Shown here: positions 1-8,540 of the stretch, in pieces
Layout: every line of letters starts with the position of its first letter
Numbering within the stretch: position 1 is the stretch's first letter
NCBI RefSeq assembly: GCF_034424645.1
Contig: NZ_CP139969.1
Span: 930,001-994,000, forward strand
From: Bordetella avium
GTDB lineage: Bacteria; Pseudomonadota; Gammaproteobacteria; Burkholderiales; Burkholderiaceae_B
Reading direction: 5' to 3'
Length of the DNA: 64,000 bases
The notes under the pieces: model-generated
What the model was told of the DNA's origin: nothing
Seen by the model: the letters and a program-made list of their open reading frames with translations, nothing else
Database searches by the model: none
Made by a program: the position numbers and the translations under genes

Positions 1-1532
1 GTCTGGCCACGATCGCCGCGGCGCTGGCTCTGGCCGGTGCTGCCCAGGCGGCCACCATGCTGACCATTGCCGAGCCGGCCGACATCCGGTCCACCAATCC
101 TGGTGTCAATCGCGACAACACTACCGACGGCGTGGTGTTGAATATGGTCGAAGGTCTGGTTGGATATCGTGACAACGGTACGGTAGCGCCTTTGTTGGCC
201 AAGTCGGTCGATGTTTCCGATGACGGTCTGACCTACACCTTCAAACTGCGTGAGGGCGTGAAATTCCATAATGGCGCGCCACTGACGGCGGCCGACGTGC
301 TGTGGAACTGGCAACGCTATATGGACCCTAAAACCGATTGGCGCTGCCGCAGCGATTTTGACGGCCGCAACGATCTGAAGGTGACCGAAGTCTCCGCACC
401 CGATCCCATGACCGTGGTCATGAAAATCAACCACAAGTCAGCGGTTTTCCTCGATTCGCTGGCCCGCACGGATTGCGGCATGACGGCCATCGTGCACAAG
501 GACTCGGTAAAGGCGGATGGGAGCTGGGACAAGCCCATTGGGACCGGCCCGTTCAAGTTCCGTGAATGGAAGCGCGGCGAATACACCCTGGTCGAGGCCT
601 TCAAAGAATACCAATCGCCCCCCGGAGACAAGCCGGACGGCTATGTCGGCAGCAAGCGTCCGCTGGTTGACGAGGTCAAGTTTCTGGTGGTGCCGGACCC
701 CTCCACCGCCAAGGCGGGTCTGCTGTCCGGTGCGATCGACGCCAGCCAGATCACCAATAGCGATGCGGGCGAGCTGAGCAAGAACGCCAAGCTGAGCGTA
801 TTCGTGCCGCACGACGCCACCAAGCATGTGCTGCTCTTGCAGACGCGCGACCCATTGCTCAAGAATGTGAAGCTGCGCCAGGCCATGGCCGCCGCGCTGG
901 ATATTCCGCAAATCGTGCAGGCCGCTTCGGAGGGCCTGGGCCAGTTGAACAACTCGGCGGTGCCAGCCGGTTCGGCCTATTACACCGATGCGCAGAAGCG
1001 CCGCTTCAAGTATGACCCGGCCCGCGTGCAGCAATTGCTCAAGGAGGCCGGTTACAAGGGCGAACCCATCGTTATCTATGCAAACAAGCGCGCCCACGTT
1101 CCGAGCTACCAGATTGCCGTGATGGCCCAGGCCATGTTGCAGGCCGCCGGCATCAACGCCCAGATCGAAGTAATCGAATGGGCCACGCAGCTCGATCGCT
1201 ACAACTCGGGTAAATACCAGGTCAGCTCCTTTAGCTATTCTTCCCGTCTGGACCCCGCGCTGAGCTTTGAGCAATTCGCGGGCGACAAGGACAAGCAGGC
1301 TCGCAAAGTCTGGGAAGATCCTAAAGCCCTGGCGCTGATCGACGCCAGCTTCTTGGAGTCCGATCCCGCCAAGCGTCAGGCCATTTTTGACGAGTTGCAA
1401 ACCCTGATGCTTGAACAAGTCCCGCTGATCGTGTTCTTTAATGGCGCCGATGCCTGGGCCTCCAGCAAGCGCCTGACCACGTTCAATGCCTGGGAAGGCA
1501 AGCCGCTGGCCTGGGAGACGGCCGTTAAGTAA
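1..1532 (+). CDS. Family 5 extracellular solute-binding protein of a peptide-type ABC transporter, 5' end outside window
   Basis: The reading frame is already open at the left edge (codons from base 3) and encodes the hydrophobic end of a signal peptide with an Ala-Gln-Ala cleavage motif just before the ATG at 57, so the true start lies outside. About 490 residues of mature receptor follow, with the typical SBP_bac_5 texture: GLTYTFKLREGVKFHNG near residue 60 of the visible ATG frame, then a long C-terminal lobe ending at AWETAVK. Family members bind oligopeptides, opines or similar solutes in the periplasm and deliver them to an ABC permease. The next gene is convergent, so permease and ATPase genes, if linked, lie to the left. 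The substrate cannot be inferred. Confidence 0.9.
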   Translation, partial: LATIAAALALAGAAQAATMLTIAEPADIRSTNPGVNRDNTTDGVVLNMVEGLVGYRDNGTVAPLLAKSVDVSDDGLTYTFKLREGVKFHNGAPLTAADVLWNWQRYMDPKTDWRCRSDFDGRNDLKVTEVSAPDPMTVVMKINHKSAVFLDSLARTDCGMTAIVHKDSVKADGSWDKPIGTGPFKFREWKRGEYTLVEAFKEYQSPPGDKPDGYVGSKRPLVDEVKFLVVPDPSTAKAGLLSGAIDASQITNSDAGELSKNAKLSVFVPHDATKHVLLLQTRDPLLKNVKLRQAMAAALDIPQIVQAASEGLGQLNNSAVPAGSAYYTDAQKRRFKYDPARVQQLLKEAGYKGEPIVIYANKRAHVPSYQIAVMAQAMLQAAGINAQIEVIEWATQLDRYNSGKYQVSSFSYSSRLDPALSFEQFAGDKDKQARKVWEDPKALALIDASFLESDPAKRQAIFDELQTLMLEQVPLIVFFNGADAWASSKRLTTFNAWEGKPLAWETAVK

Positions 1533-1597
1533 GCCAGTCTGTCAGTTGGAATACGGCCCGGCCTGCGCGCCGGGCTTGACCTTTATCAAGACTGAAA

Positions 1598-1623
1598 AAG
1601 CCCATCCTGACTACGATGGGCTT
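1598..1623 (-). terminator. Hairpin acting on the minus strand, likely end of the 1728-2291 gene
   Basis: A 9-bp stem AAGCCCATC/GATGGGCTT with an 8-nt loop. Read on the minus strand the second arm runs into a T5 tract (complement of 1595-1599), as expected of an intrinsic terminator for the gene ending at 1728. A second GC-rich stem (GCCCGGC/GCCGGGC, 1556-1575) lies just right of the receptor stop. Confidence 0.6.
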
Positions 1624-1676
1624 GTCGCGTTGGTCCCGAACCCGGCGCGGCAATTCGCAATAGGAACCTCGAGTTG

Positions 1677-1710
1677 GCCCTGAAAGCCCTGGCTTTCAGG
1701 GCACTTTTTT
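1677..1710 (+). terminator. Intrinsic terminator for the solute-binding protein transcript
   Basis: A 10-bp perfect stem GCCCTGAAAG/CTTTCAGGGC (1677-1686 and 1693-1702) with a 6-nt loop, followed by a T-run at 1705-1710. It lies downstream of the minus-strand terminator at 1598-1623, so the two convergent transcripts overlap before each stops. Confidence 0.75.
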
Positions 1711-1727
1711 CCGCGTTGACCTGCGGG

Positions 1728-2291
1728 TCAGCGGCTGCCGCGCAGCACGCGCTGCACTAGGTCTGCATGGCCTTGTGCATCACTCTCGCGCGATACCACT
1801 TGCACGACGCCTAGGCGCGGACCCGAGCGCGTCAGAAAGCTCGTGTTCTGACTAAGCGAACCGGCGAACGTTCCTGTCGCGTCGATGCGATGCACGTTCA
1901 TCCCCTTGATCTGAATCGTCTCTTCCTTGGTGACGCGATAATCCGGCGCCGCCTGCTTTTGCTGCCGCACATAGCCTTGAGCGGCATGAGATAGAAAGCG
2001 CTTGTCATCGTCGGTCGCATCATCGCTGACCGGCGCTTCGGCCACGACGACGATCTGGCGTGTCTGCGGATTGGCGTAGATATTGCCCGAGGTTCCGGCC
2101 GTGCCTTCTTCGGTTCGGCCGGCCGGCAGCGCCCTCGCGTTGAAACCTTCCGGCAAATTAAACGTCAATTTGCCTTGCAGCAGCGTGGCCTGCATGGCGG
2201 CGGGCTGGCCGGGGGCGTTCTGTGAAGGCGGGGCGCTATGCGCGTTCAGCGCGAACAGGCTGAGGGCCAGGCTGGGTAGCAGACGGCGCAT
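1728..2291 (-). CDS. Secreted protein of unknown function, DcrB-like texture
   Basis: 187 residues beginning with a clear Sec signal peptide (MRRLLPSLALSLFALNAHSA, cleavage after Ala 20). The mature part is a single small alpha/beta domain with LTFNLPEGFNARAL near residue 43 and a periodic strand pattern (RQIVVVAEAPV, MNVHRIDATGTF, RLGVVQVVSRES). This resembles the periplasmic DcrB/PsbP-like domain, but the match is by eye only. It sits 85 bp downstream of pldA on the same strand and could be co-transcribed with it. The product is presumably periplasmic. Confidence 0.7.
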   Translation of the reverse strand: MRRLLPSLALSLFALNAHSAPPSQNAPGQPAAMQATLLQGKLTFNLPEGFNARALPAGRTEEGTAGTSGNIYANPQTRQIVVVAEAPVSDDATDDDKRFLSHAAQGYVRQQKQAAPDYRVTKEETIQIKGMNVHRIDATGTFAGSLSQNTSFLTRSGPRLGVVQVVSRESDAQGHADLVQRVLRGSR

Positions 2292-2376
2292 GACAGTCTC
2301 CAGAGGATGGAACGAGAATTCATCCTACACGGCCGTTGCGCCGCCACGTGTGACAGGATTTGTCCTATGTAAGGGC

Positions 2377-3663
2377 TTAGGGCACGATGGACAGACCGAT
2401 ACGGAACTGGGATTCATTGCGCTGGTTGTAGCCCAGCAGCGTTTCACCATAGCCGTTGAAATACTGTAGGTGCAGATAGCCGTTCATGTTCAGGAAAGTG
2501 CGTTTGAGCGGCCAGTTGAAGTCCAGTTGGGTGGTGCGTCGTTGTTTGTCGCCCTGTCGGTACAAGGCCGACACGATGGCGCCGCCGTCCTGCTCCCAGC
2601 GCAGTTTCCAGTCCACGTGGCCGGCATAGTCGGCGTAATCGCGGTTCTCGCCCGCCACGGCAAAATAGGCCCGCACCCGTGGCGAAAAACTCAGTGTGCT
2701 GCCGCTGCCGAGGCGGTAATACAGGCCGGGTTCGGCATATACATCGTTGACCGAACGCGAGTCCTCGCCGTCCTTGCCATTAGAGCGATGCTCCACGCCG
2801 GTATTGAGGCCTAGGCGCCAGTGGGCGTCGCTCGAAGACCAAAGCTGATCCGACTTCCAGAACACACTGGGATTGAAGCTTGTGTCGACGAAAGGCATCG
2901 AATCGCCCTGCAAATCCCAGAGCGAGCTTTGCGTGTAGCCCAGATAAAGGTTCTCGTACCAGAGCGGTTCGCGTCCATCGGCCGGGCTGAATAAGCGGTA
3001 CTTGGCGCTGAGTTGAAAGCGCGCCGTCGTACGCCCGCGCCAGCCGATGTCGAAATACATGGGCTCATACGAAGACAGGGCGGTGCGAAAACTGTCGAAG
3101 CCGGAGTTTTGTGTGCGGGCCTGCTCCAACACCACCCGATCAGGCGTCGGGCCGCCTGTCGGCGACGCGCCCATCGCTCCCACCGCCGCCTCAGGCAGGG
3201 GTTGTCCGCTGCGGGCATCGGTGACGGGTACAGCAGCCGGCCGGCTGGCGACGGTGCCGCTTTCGCGTCCGGTGGCATCTAGCGCCATCATCGCGGGTTC
3301 GCCCTCGATGCTGACGGCCTGTAGGCCCTGTGCCGACATGGGCACCACGGCCGTCCAGGACAGCCGGGCGAAATTGTTCACCGGCACATTCAGCGGCGAA
3401 GGGTCGCCCTCTCGTTGTGCCAGGGTGCGCAAGACCTGGCCTTGCGGATCGCGCCATTGCAGCACCAGGCGGGCCTGCGGCTCCCAGCGCGCCTGCGCCG
3501 TGCCGTCGTTGAAGTAGACCGCATCGATGCGAACCGTTTCACCGGGCGCGGCCGAGGGCCGATCCAATTGATAGGTGACACCAGAGACAGCAGGCGAGGC
3601 AGAGGCCAGCAGGCCAGCCAGTCCCAATGCGCGCAGCGCGAGGGAGCAAGTCGGATTGGACAT
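2377..3663 (-). CDS. pldA: Outer-membrane phospholipase A (OMPLA)
   Basis: 428 residues with an N-terminal signal peptide. The C-terminal part (about residues 180-428) is the OMPLA beta-barrel: the catalytic triad can be placed at His292, Ser294 and Asn306 in EHRSNGKDGEDSRSVNDVY, with exactly the H-x-S-x11-N spacing of E. coli OMPLA (142/144/156). The final residues RIGLSIVP fit a barrel C-terminal strand. The enzyme hydrolyses phospholipids that reach the outer leaflet, as a calcium-dependent dimer. It is longer than the usual ~290 residues because of an extra N-terminal beta-rich domain (about residues 27-160), as in some beta-proteobacterial homologues. Confidence 0.92.
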   Translation of the reverse strand: MSNPTCSLALRALGLAGLLASASPAVSGVTYQLDRPSAAPGETVRIDAVYFNDGTAQARWEPQARLVLQWRDPQGQVLRTLAQREGDPSPLNVPVNNFARLSWTAVVPMSAQGLQAVSIEGEPAMMALDATGRESGTVASRPAAVPVTDARSGQPLPEAAVGAMGASPTGGPTPDRVVLEQARTQNSGFDSFRTALSSYEPMYFDIGWRGRTTARFQLSAKYRLFSPADGREPLWYENLYLGYTQSSLWDLQGDSMPFVDTSFNPSVFWKSDQLWSSSDAHWRLGLNTGVEHRSNGKDGEDSRSVNDVYAEPGLYYRLGSGSTLSFSPRVRAYFAVAGENRDYADYAGHVDWKLRWEQDGGAIVSALYRQGDKQRRTTQLDFNWPLKRTFLNMNGYLHLQYFNGYGETLLGYNQRNESQFRIGLSIVP

Positions 3664-3770
3664 GGCGGGAGAAAAATAGGACAGGGTAAATAATCTAGCA
3701 TGTCTGATGGACCGCTCCCACCCAGACGATCATCCCCAGCGGTCTGCGATGGGTTACAATGCGGCCCGCA

Positions 3771-3847
3771 CCGCCCTTAGCTCAGTCGGATAGAGCACTC
3801 GCCTTCTAAGCGAGCGGTCACACGTTCGAATCGTGTAGGGCGGGCCA
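3771..3847 (+). tRNA. tRNA-Arg(TCT)
   Basis: Full cloverleaf: acceptor arms CCGCCCT/AGGGCGG pair perfectly, D stem GCTC/GAGC, anticodon stem CTCGC/GCGAG around loop CTTCTAA (anticodon TCT at 3805-3807), T stem ACACG/CGTGT with TTCGAAT loop. Discriminator G at 3844 and an encoded CCA at 3845-3847. Confidence 0.97.
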
Positions 3848-3879
3848 TGTATTTTCCAAAGCACGCAGCAAAAATCTGA

Positions 3880-3916
3880 AAACCCCAAGCCAGTGTTTCC
3901 ATGGCTTGGGGTTTTT
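3880..3916 (+). terminator. Intrinsic terminator after tRNA-Arg(TCT)
   Basis: Stem ACCCCAAGCCA/TGGCTTGGGGT (arms about 3882-3892 and 3902-3912), 9-nt loop, then TTTTT. Part of the right arm is repeated imperfectly 20 bp further on (ATGGCTTTGGGGTTC at 3921-3936). The core stem recurs in the terminator after the subtilase gene. Confidence 0.85.
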
Positions 3917-4274
3917 GTCCGATGGCTTTGGGGTTCTCGCCTTATTGCTGGCTTGGCGCACTGTATCGGCTGGCGGCGGGCCTATTGATCTGTCAGGGAA
4001 ATGTGTATTACCCGCCCCCGCCAAGCTGAACATAGGGAGGGGCGGTGTCGCCGTTATTTGCAAGCGTAAGACGCCAGCCTTATCTGAGGCCATCACGGTG
4101 GCTGGGGCTCATAGCGTGCTTGGCCAAGCGCCAGCTCCCCGAGTATGCGAGTTGATACACATCTATTTGCAGTCCTGTTCCTGCAGATTTCATCCTTTTT
4201 TTGTCGGCGCATCCCTGTCCGATGGTGAGTTGAATCACAGTGATACTACCGCCATTCGGCGGCGTGGAGATCAT
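3917..4274. other. Interval between tRNA-Arg terminator and subtilase; no gene seen
   Basis: 358 bp. The subtilase frame is open back to 3906, but the translation here has low family resemblance and no ribosome binding site, so I treat it as leader. No tRNA 3'-end duplication, integrase fragment or inverted repeat characteristic of a mobile element is visible. Confidence 0.5.
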
Positions 4275-5414
4275 ATGAAGCAATACGCCATTCTCAAGAA
4301 AGCGGTGGTCGCAAAGGACTATGCCATGGGGGATGTCATGTCACTCGCGACAGAGCGGCTTCCCGATCATGCCTTGGTCAGTTTGGCAGAAGATCCTGAG
4401 GTTGCCGCCATGGCCATTATCATGCCTACCCGTTTGATCGCACCGCTGCCCGCAAGTAAGGCCGAGACAGACATGGACTGGGGGATTTCCGCAGTGATGG
4501 CGGATGTCTCGCCCTTTACCGGGCAAGGGGTCAAGGTTGCGGTGCTGGACACCGGCATTGACAGCAAGCATCCTGCCTTTAAGGGTATTGACCTGACTGA
4601 GCAGGATTTCTCGGGCTCGGGCAACGGCGACCGTAACGGACATGGCACGCATGCGGCCGGCACGATATTCGGCCGCGATGTCGACGGCACCCGCATCGGC
4701 GTGGCGCGCGGGGTATCGCAGGCGCTGATTGGCAAAGTGCTCGGTGATGATGGTACGGGCGGTTCCGGAATGATTTTCGACGGTGTGCTATGGGCGCTGC
4801 GCAATCAGGCCAGCATCGTGTCCCTCTCCCTGGGATTGGATTTCCCCGGTCTGGTCGCCCGGCTGACGCAGCAGGGGTGGCCGGTCGATCTTGCCACGTC
4901 GGAGGCGCTGATCGCCTATCGCAGCAATATGCGTCTGTTCGACGCCATGATGGGCCTATTGCAAGCACAGGGCCCTTTTGAGGGAACGCCACTGGTGGTC
5001 GCTGCGGCGGGCAACGAGAGCAGGCGCCAGATCAACCGCAACTACCGCATCGGCGTTTCTCTGCCTGCGGCAGCCAATTCGGTATTGTCTGTGGCAGCCG
5101 TCGGCCGTCAGGGCAAGCTGTTTGGCGTCGCGCCGTTTTCTAATGAGATGGCCACCTTGAGTGCGCCGGGCGTGGATATCACTTCCGCCCGTGCGGGCAG
5201 CACCGGGCTGGCGACACTGAGCGGCACCAGTATGGCCTGCCCTCATGTGTCCGGTGTCGCAGCGCTCTGGCATGAGTTTTTGGTGCAAGCCAAGAGCCAG
5301 CCCTCGGCGGCCAATGTCATGGCCAGATTGAAGGCCTCGGCGCGTAACGGTGTGTTCGTGGAGGGTACGGACTCCGCAGATGTCGGGCTGGGTTTGGTGA
5401 CGGCGCCAACCTAG
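4275..5414 (+). CDS. Subtilisin-like serine protease (S8), no signal peptide
   Basis: 379 residues from the ATG at 4275, chosen because GGAGATCAT precedes it at proper spacing and the upstream extension is not protein-like. The catalytic triad is Asp92 (VAVLDTGID), His123 (NGHGTHAAG) and Ser319 (LSGTSMACPHVSG); the oxyanion Asn lies in VVAAAGNES. Only about 80 residues precede the catalytic core, without a Sec or Tat signal or a membrane segment, so the product may be cytoplasmic or exported by other means; the N-terminal block could act as a short propeptide. It stands alone between tRNA-Arg and cls with its own terminator, which suggests an accessory gene. Its target is unknown. Confidence 0.88.
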   Translation: MKQYAILKKAVVAKDYAMGDVMSLATERLPDHALVSLAEDPEVAAMAIIMPTRLIAPLPASKAETDMDWGISAVMADVSPFTGQGVKVAVLDTGIDSKHPAFKGIDLTEQDFSGSGNGDRNGHGTHAAGTIFGRDVDGTRIGVARGVSQALIGKVLGDDGTGGSGMIFDGVLWALRNQASIVSLSLGLDFPGLVARLTQQGWPVDLATSEALIAYRSNMRLFDAMMGLLQAQGPFEGTPLVVAAAGNESRRQINRNYRIGVSLPAAANSVLSVAAVGRQGKLFGVAPFSNEMATLSAPGVDITSARAGSTGLATLSGTSMACPHVSGVAALWHEFLVQAKSQPSAANVMARLKASARNGVFVEGTDSADVGLGLVTAPT

Positions 5415-5421
5415 AAACCTC

Positions 5422-5466
5422 AAATCCCAAGCCTTGCTTCCAAGTCTTAAGGGCTTGGGATTTTTT
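5422..5466 (+). terminator. Intrinsic terminator after the subtilase gene
   Basis: Stem AAATCCCAAGCC/GGCTTGGGATTT with an 18-nt loop, then T6. The stem core CCCAAGCC/GGCTTGGG is the same as in the tRNA-Arg terminator at 3880-3916. Confidence 0.8.
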
Positions 5467-5671
5467 CGCCGCCCGCTTTTTTCTGCATCATCATTCTGTG
5501 CAGTCTGGACAGGTCATGCCCGGATTCGCGGCAAGCCGAATCGAATCGCAGCGTGTCGATCAATCGGGCAAGAACCAAGGCAAGGCCCGCTCTAACGAGT
5601 ATTCGAGCTGACGCCTCCGCGGTTTGCAGCACCCCCTATCGCTGCCGGTGTGATGTCGGGGCCGCCATCGC

Positions 5672-7132
5672 TTACAGATACGGGCTGGCCAGCCAGATCA
5701 GTTTATTGCGCAGGCGGTAGAGGAAAGGCTGATCGCGCAACTGATCGAGCGTCAAGGCGTGCGCCTGTGCAATCCGGCCATCGATGCGCTTGGCCACCCA
5801 GGCCGCCAATTCCGCATCATAGATTTCGGTGTCCAGCTCGAAATTCAGGCGCAGGCTGCGCGGGTCCAGATTGGATGAGCCCACGTATGACCACACACCA
5901 TCGACGGTCATCAGCTTGGAATGGTCAAAGGAGCCGCCGGCACGCCAGACGCGGCAGCCTGTGAGTACGATCTGGTCAATCTGCGCCTGCATGGCGTAAT
6001 CGACCAGGCGCAGATTGTTGTGCTCAGGGATCACCACATCGACGATGATGCCTCGCCGCGCCGCCGTAGCCAGCGCGCCGATCAGGGTTTGGTCCGGCAG
6101 AAAGTAGGGGGATTGAATGCGCACATGGTGCTGGGCCACTGCCAGCGCGCCCAGCAGCATATTGTGGTTTGTACCCATGGCGCGGTCTGGTCCCGAGGCC
6201 ACGCAGCGCACTGGCACCGAACCGACGGGTTCATTGGCTTCGGCGGGAAACCAGGGGTCGCCCGCCAGCGTTTCATGGGTGGTGAAGCTCCAGTCGTGCG
6301 CGAAAACCGACATCAATTGCCCCACGATCGGGCCGTGGAACTCGAAGTGAGTATCGAGATTGGTAGCGGCGCCCGACAAGGCGCTCACGAAGGCTGCGCG
6401 CACATTCATGCCGCCCGACAGGCCATGACGGCCATCGACCACCAAGACCTTGCGGTGGCTGCGCAGATTGGCATAGGGCATGCGCAGCACACCCAGCGGG
6501 TTGGTCATAAAGCGTGCGGTCGGAACGCCGCCCTTGGTCAGGGTGCGAACAATGGGCGGATGCGAATAGCGGCTGCCCACGGCGTCGATGAGCACGCGCA
6601 CCTGAACGCCCCGCGCATGGGCCTCGATCAAGGCCTCGGCGATTTCACGCCCTATGGGGTCGTTGTCGAAGATATAGCTCTGCATGGCGATGCAATGCTG
6701 CGCGCCACGAATCGCCGCCAGCATGGCCGGATAGGTTTCATCGCCGCCATTCAAGGGCCGTACCCGGTTGCCGCCCAGCAACTGAAAATAGTTGAGCTTG
6801 TCGCCCAGCGTACGCATCGAGGCGAACTGTGGCGCGCTATACGGCACCACATCGCCCAGGGTCGCCGTGCCCAGCGTATCCACATTGGTGAGGACAGCCT
6901 CATCGCGCTGCTGCGACACCATGGTGCGGCGGATGCGGTTGATGCCTGCAACGAAATAGAGCAGGGCCCCAAAAATCGGGGAAAACAGCGCCACGCCTAC
7001 CCAGCCGATCGCGGCACGCACATCTTGCTTGGTCATCGCGGCATGAATTGCCGCGCCTGCGCCGGCGACGATGCTGAATGCAAAAACCAGATGCGGCCAA
7101 TAATGGCTCAGAAGGTCGTCGATACGGTCCAT
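5672..7132 (-). CDS. cls: Cardiolipin synthase (phospholipase D family)
   Basis: 486 residues. Two N-terminal membrane segments (about residues 12-32 and 43-63, PLDc_N type) are followed by two phospholipase D domains with HKD motifs at His226-Lys228-Asp233 (HRKVLVVDG) and His404-Lys406-Asp411 (HSKLMTVDG). The enzyme condenses phosphatidylglycerol molecules to cardiolipin at the inner membrane. Length and layout match bacterial ClsA. The gene is monocistronic, convergent with the subtilase and divergent from tRNA-His. Confidence 0.93.
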   Translation of the reverse strand: MDRIDDLLSHYWPHLVFAFSIVAGAGAAIHAAMTKQDVRAAIGWVGVALFSPIFGALLYFVAGINRIRRTMVSQQRDEAVLTNVDTLGTATLGDVVPYSAPQFASMRTLGDKLNYFQLLGGNRVRPLNGGDETYPAMLAAIRGAQHCIAMQSYIFDNDPIGREIAEALIEAHARGVQVRVLIDAVGSRYSHPPIVRTLTKGGVPTARFMTNPLGVLRMPYANLRSHRKVLVVDGRHGLSGGMNVRAAFVSALSGAATNLDTHFEFHGPIVGQLMSVFAHDWSFTTHETLAGDPWFPAEANEPVGSVPVRCVASGPDRAMGTNHNMLLGALAVAQHHVRIQSPYFLPDQTLIGALATAARRGIIVDVVIPEHNNLRLVDYAMQAQIDQIVLTGCRVWRAGGSFDHSKLMTVDGVWSYVGSSNLDPRSLRLNFELDTEIYDAELAAWVAKRIDGRIAQAHALTLDQLRDQPFLYRLRNKLIWLASPYL

Positions 7133-7270
7133 GCTTGTCCTGTTGAACTCATCGGTCAGACCCTTTGCTGACCTGCTGTCCGGGCAAGCATAGCAACCTT
7201 GCCGTTCTCGTCAAATACAGCGCTCGCACAACTTTTAAAAAGTGTGCTAGAATTCTTCTTCTTTGCAGCG

Positions 7271-7346
7271 GTGGCTGTAGCTCAGTTGGTAGAGTCCCGG
7301 ATTGTGATTCCGGTTGTCGTGGGTTCGAGCCCCATCAGCCACCCCA
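7271..7346 (+). tRNA. tRNA-His(GTG)
   Basis: Acceptor arms GTGGCTG/CAGCCAC, anticodon stem CCGGA/TCCGG around TTGTGAT (anticodon GTG at 7304-7306), TTCGAGC T-loop. Position 73 is C and the base before the gene (7270) is G, consistent with the extra G-1 of tRNA-His. CCA is encoded at 7344-7346. A TAGAAT-like -10 box lies at 7248-7253. Confidence 0.97.
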
Positions 7347-7357
7347 CCGAATTTTAA

Positions 7358-7394
7358 AAAAGGCACTTGGGCGAAAGCCCAAGTGCCTTTTTTT
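7358..7394 (+). terminator. Intrinsic terminator after tRNA-His
   Basis: A 14-bp stem AAAGGCACTTGGGC/GCCCAAGTGCCTTT with a GAAA tetraloop (7373-7376) and a T-run to 7394. Very strong hairpin. Confidence 0.9.
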
Positions 7395-7430
7395 GTTGTT
7401 CGGGCGGCTGTGCCGGGTCATTGTTTCGGA

Positions 7431-8396
7431 TCACTGCGCCGGATCACTGCGCCGGGCTGTGTCGACTGGGCGAGCGTTGCGGTGTAGGCGGCGCCATTGT
7501 CCCGGTGTTTGCCCCATGATCTCGCGAAATGCTTTGCCAAACGCCGCTTCGGATTGGTAGCCGACCTGTTCTGCGATGTCGCGCTGGCTGCGTTGGCTGT
7601 GGTTCAAGAGGGCGCTGGCATGCATCATGCGTATTCGCAGCAGAAATTCGCCGACCGTCATGCCGGCGCGTGAGCGGAAGTGGCGCGCATAGGTGGCGCG
7701 CGACATGGCGGCCTTGTTGCCCAGGGTTTCGATCGTCCAGGCCTGTCCTGGGTCCTGGATCATGGCCCGGACCGAAGGGCCGATGCGGCTGTCGGCCGCC
7801 AGCGCGAGCATATTCGCCGGTACCTCCTCGCGCTGCCCGTAGGCGCGTAGCGCCAGCGCCAGCAAGGCCTGGCCCAGCGCATTGATCACGGCCGCGGCGC
7901 CGGGCAGCGGCGAGGCCGCCTCGACACGCAGCATGGCGATTAGCGGCTGCAACTGTGGCAGGTGGTGGGCCAGAGGGACGTGCAGCACGCCAGGCAGACT
8001 GCGTGCGAACAGGTCGCCCGCGCCCCTGTCATAGGAAAAGCGCCCGCAGAGCAGGTCTACATCGGCTTGCTGTTCCGGCGCAGTATTGCGCCTCAAAGGC
8101 AGCCGCCCGGCTTCCTTGACGACGGCGGGCACTGGCCGCCTGGCCGTGGTGGCTTCGATATCCAACAGGTCATGGGCGCTGCCGTGAGGCAGCAGCACAA
8201 AGTCGCCTTCATTCAAGATCAACGCCGGGCCTTGCCTGGCCTGTAGGCGGCATTGGCCGGCCAGAAGCAGGTGGAAAGCGGCTTCGCCGGGTTGCGCGGC
8301 CTCATGCCGCATGGCGAAAGCGCCTTGCAGCAGGCAGCGGACGTCCGGGCGCAGTTCGATGCGGCCCAGAGACAGGAGTTGGCTGAGCGTGTCCAT
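7431..8396 (-). CDS. AraC-family transcriptional regulator with cupin sensor domain
   Basis: 321 residues. The N-terminal half is a cupin-like ligand domain (AFHLLLAGQCRLQAR, GDFVLLPHGSAHDL). The C-terminal ~100 residues hold the two helix-turn-helix units of the AraC/XylS fold (AAMSRATYARHFRSR and RDIAEQVGYQSEAAFGKAF, then GQTPGQWRR). It is divergent from the AhpD-like gene across a 144-bp intergenic region, the usual arrangement when such a regulator controls a neighbouring oxidoreductase. The inducer is unknown. Confidence 0.9.
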   Translation of the reverse strand: MDTLSQLLSLGRIELRPDVRCLLQGAFAMRHEAAQPGEAAFHLLLAGQCRLQARQGPALILNEGDFVLLPHGSAHDLLDIEATTARRPVPAVVKEAGRLPLRRNTAPEQQADVDLLCGRFSYDRGAGDLFARSLPGVLHVPLAHHLPQLQPLIAMLRVEAASPLPGAAAVINALGQALLALALRAYGQREEVPANMLALAADSRIGPSVRAMIQDPGQAWTIETLGNKAAMSRATYARHFRSRAGMTVGEFLLRIRMMHASALLNHSQRSQRDIAEQVGYQSEAAFGKAFREIMGQTPGQWRRLHRNARPVDTARRSDPAQ

Positions 8397-8540
8397 GATG
8401 AGGAATGAGACGATACCGCTATAAATTGAGTCAATATTCTATACATCGGATCGTTATCCGGGAGCACAATCGTTTTGCGGTCACACGCAATCAAACAAAC
8501 GCAATCCCGCGTTTATCCATCCCGTTTAAAAGGATTCGCC

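Noticed and set aside
438..1418. 326-codon frame antisense to the solute-binding protein gene
   Set aside because: Shadow frame typical of high-GC DNA; the plus-strand gene has clear family signatures.
3906..4274. N-terminal extension of the subtilase by 123 residues
   Set aside because: It begins inside the tRNA terminator, has no ribosome binding site and no homology-like texture; the ATG at 4275 has GGAG.
3771..5560. Genomic island integrated at tRNA-Arg(TCT)
   Set aside because: No duplicated tRNA 3' end is found downstream of the subtilase and no integrase is present; only the similar terminators hint at insertion.
5447..5632. 61-codon minus-strand frame between subtilase and cls
   Set aside because: GTG start without ribosome binding site, ends inside the terminator hairpin; composition not convincing.
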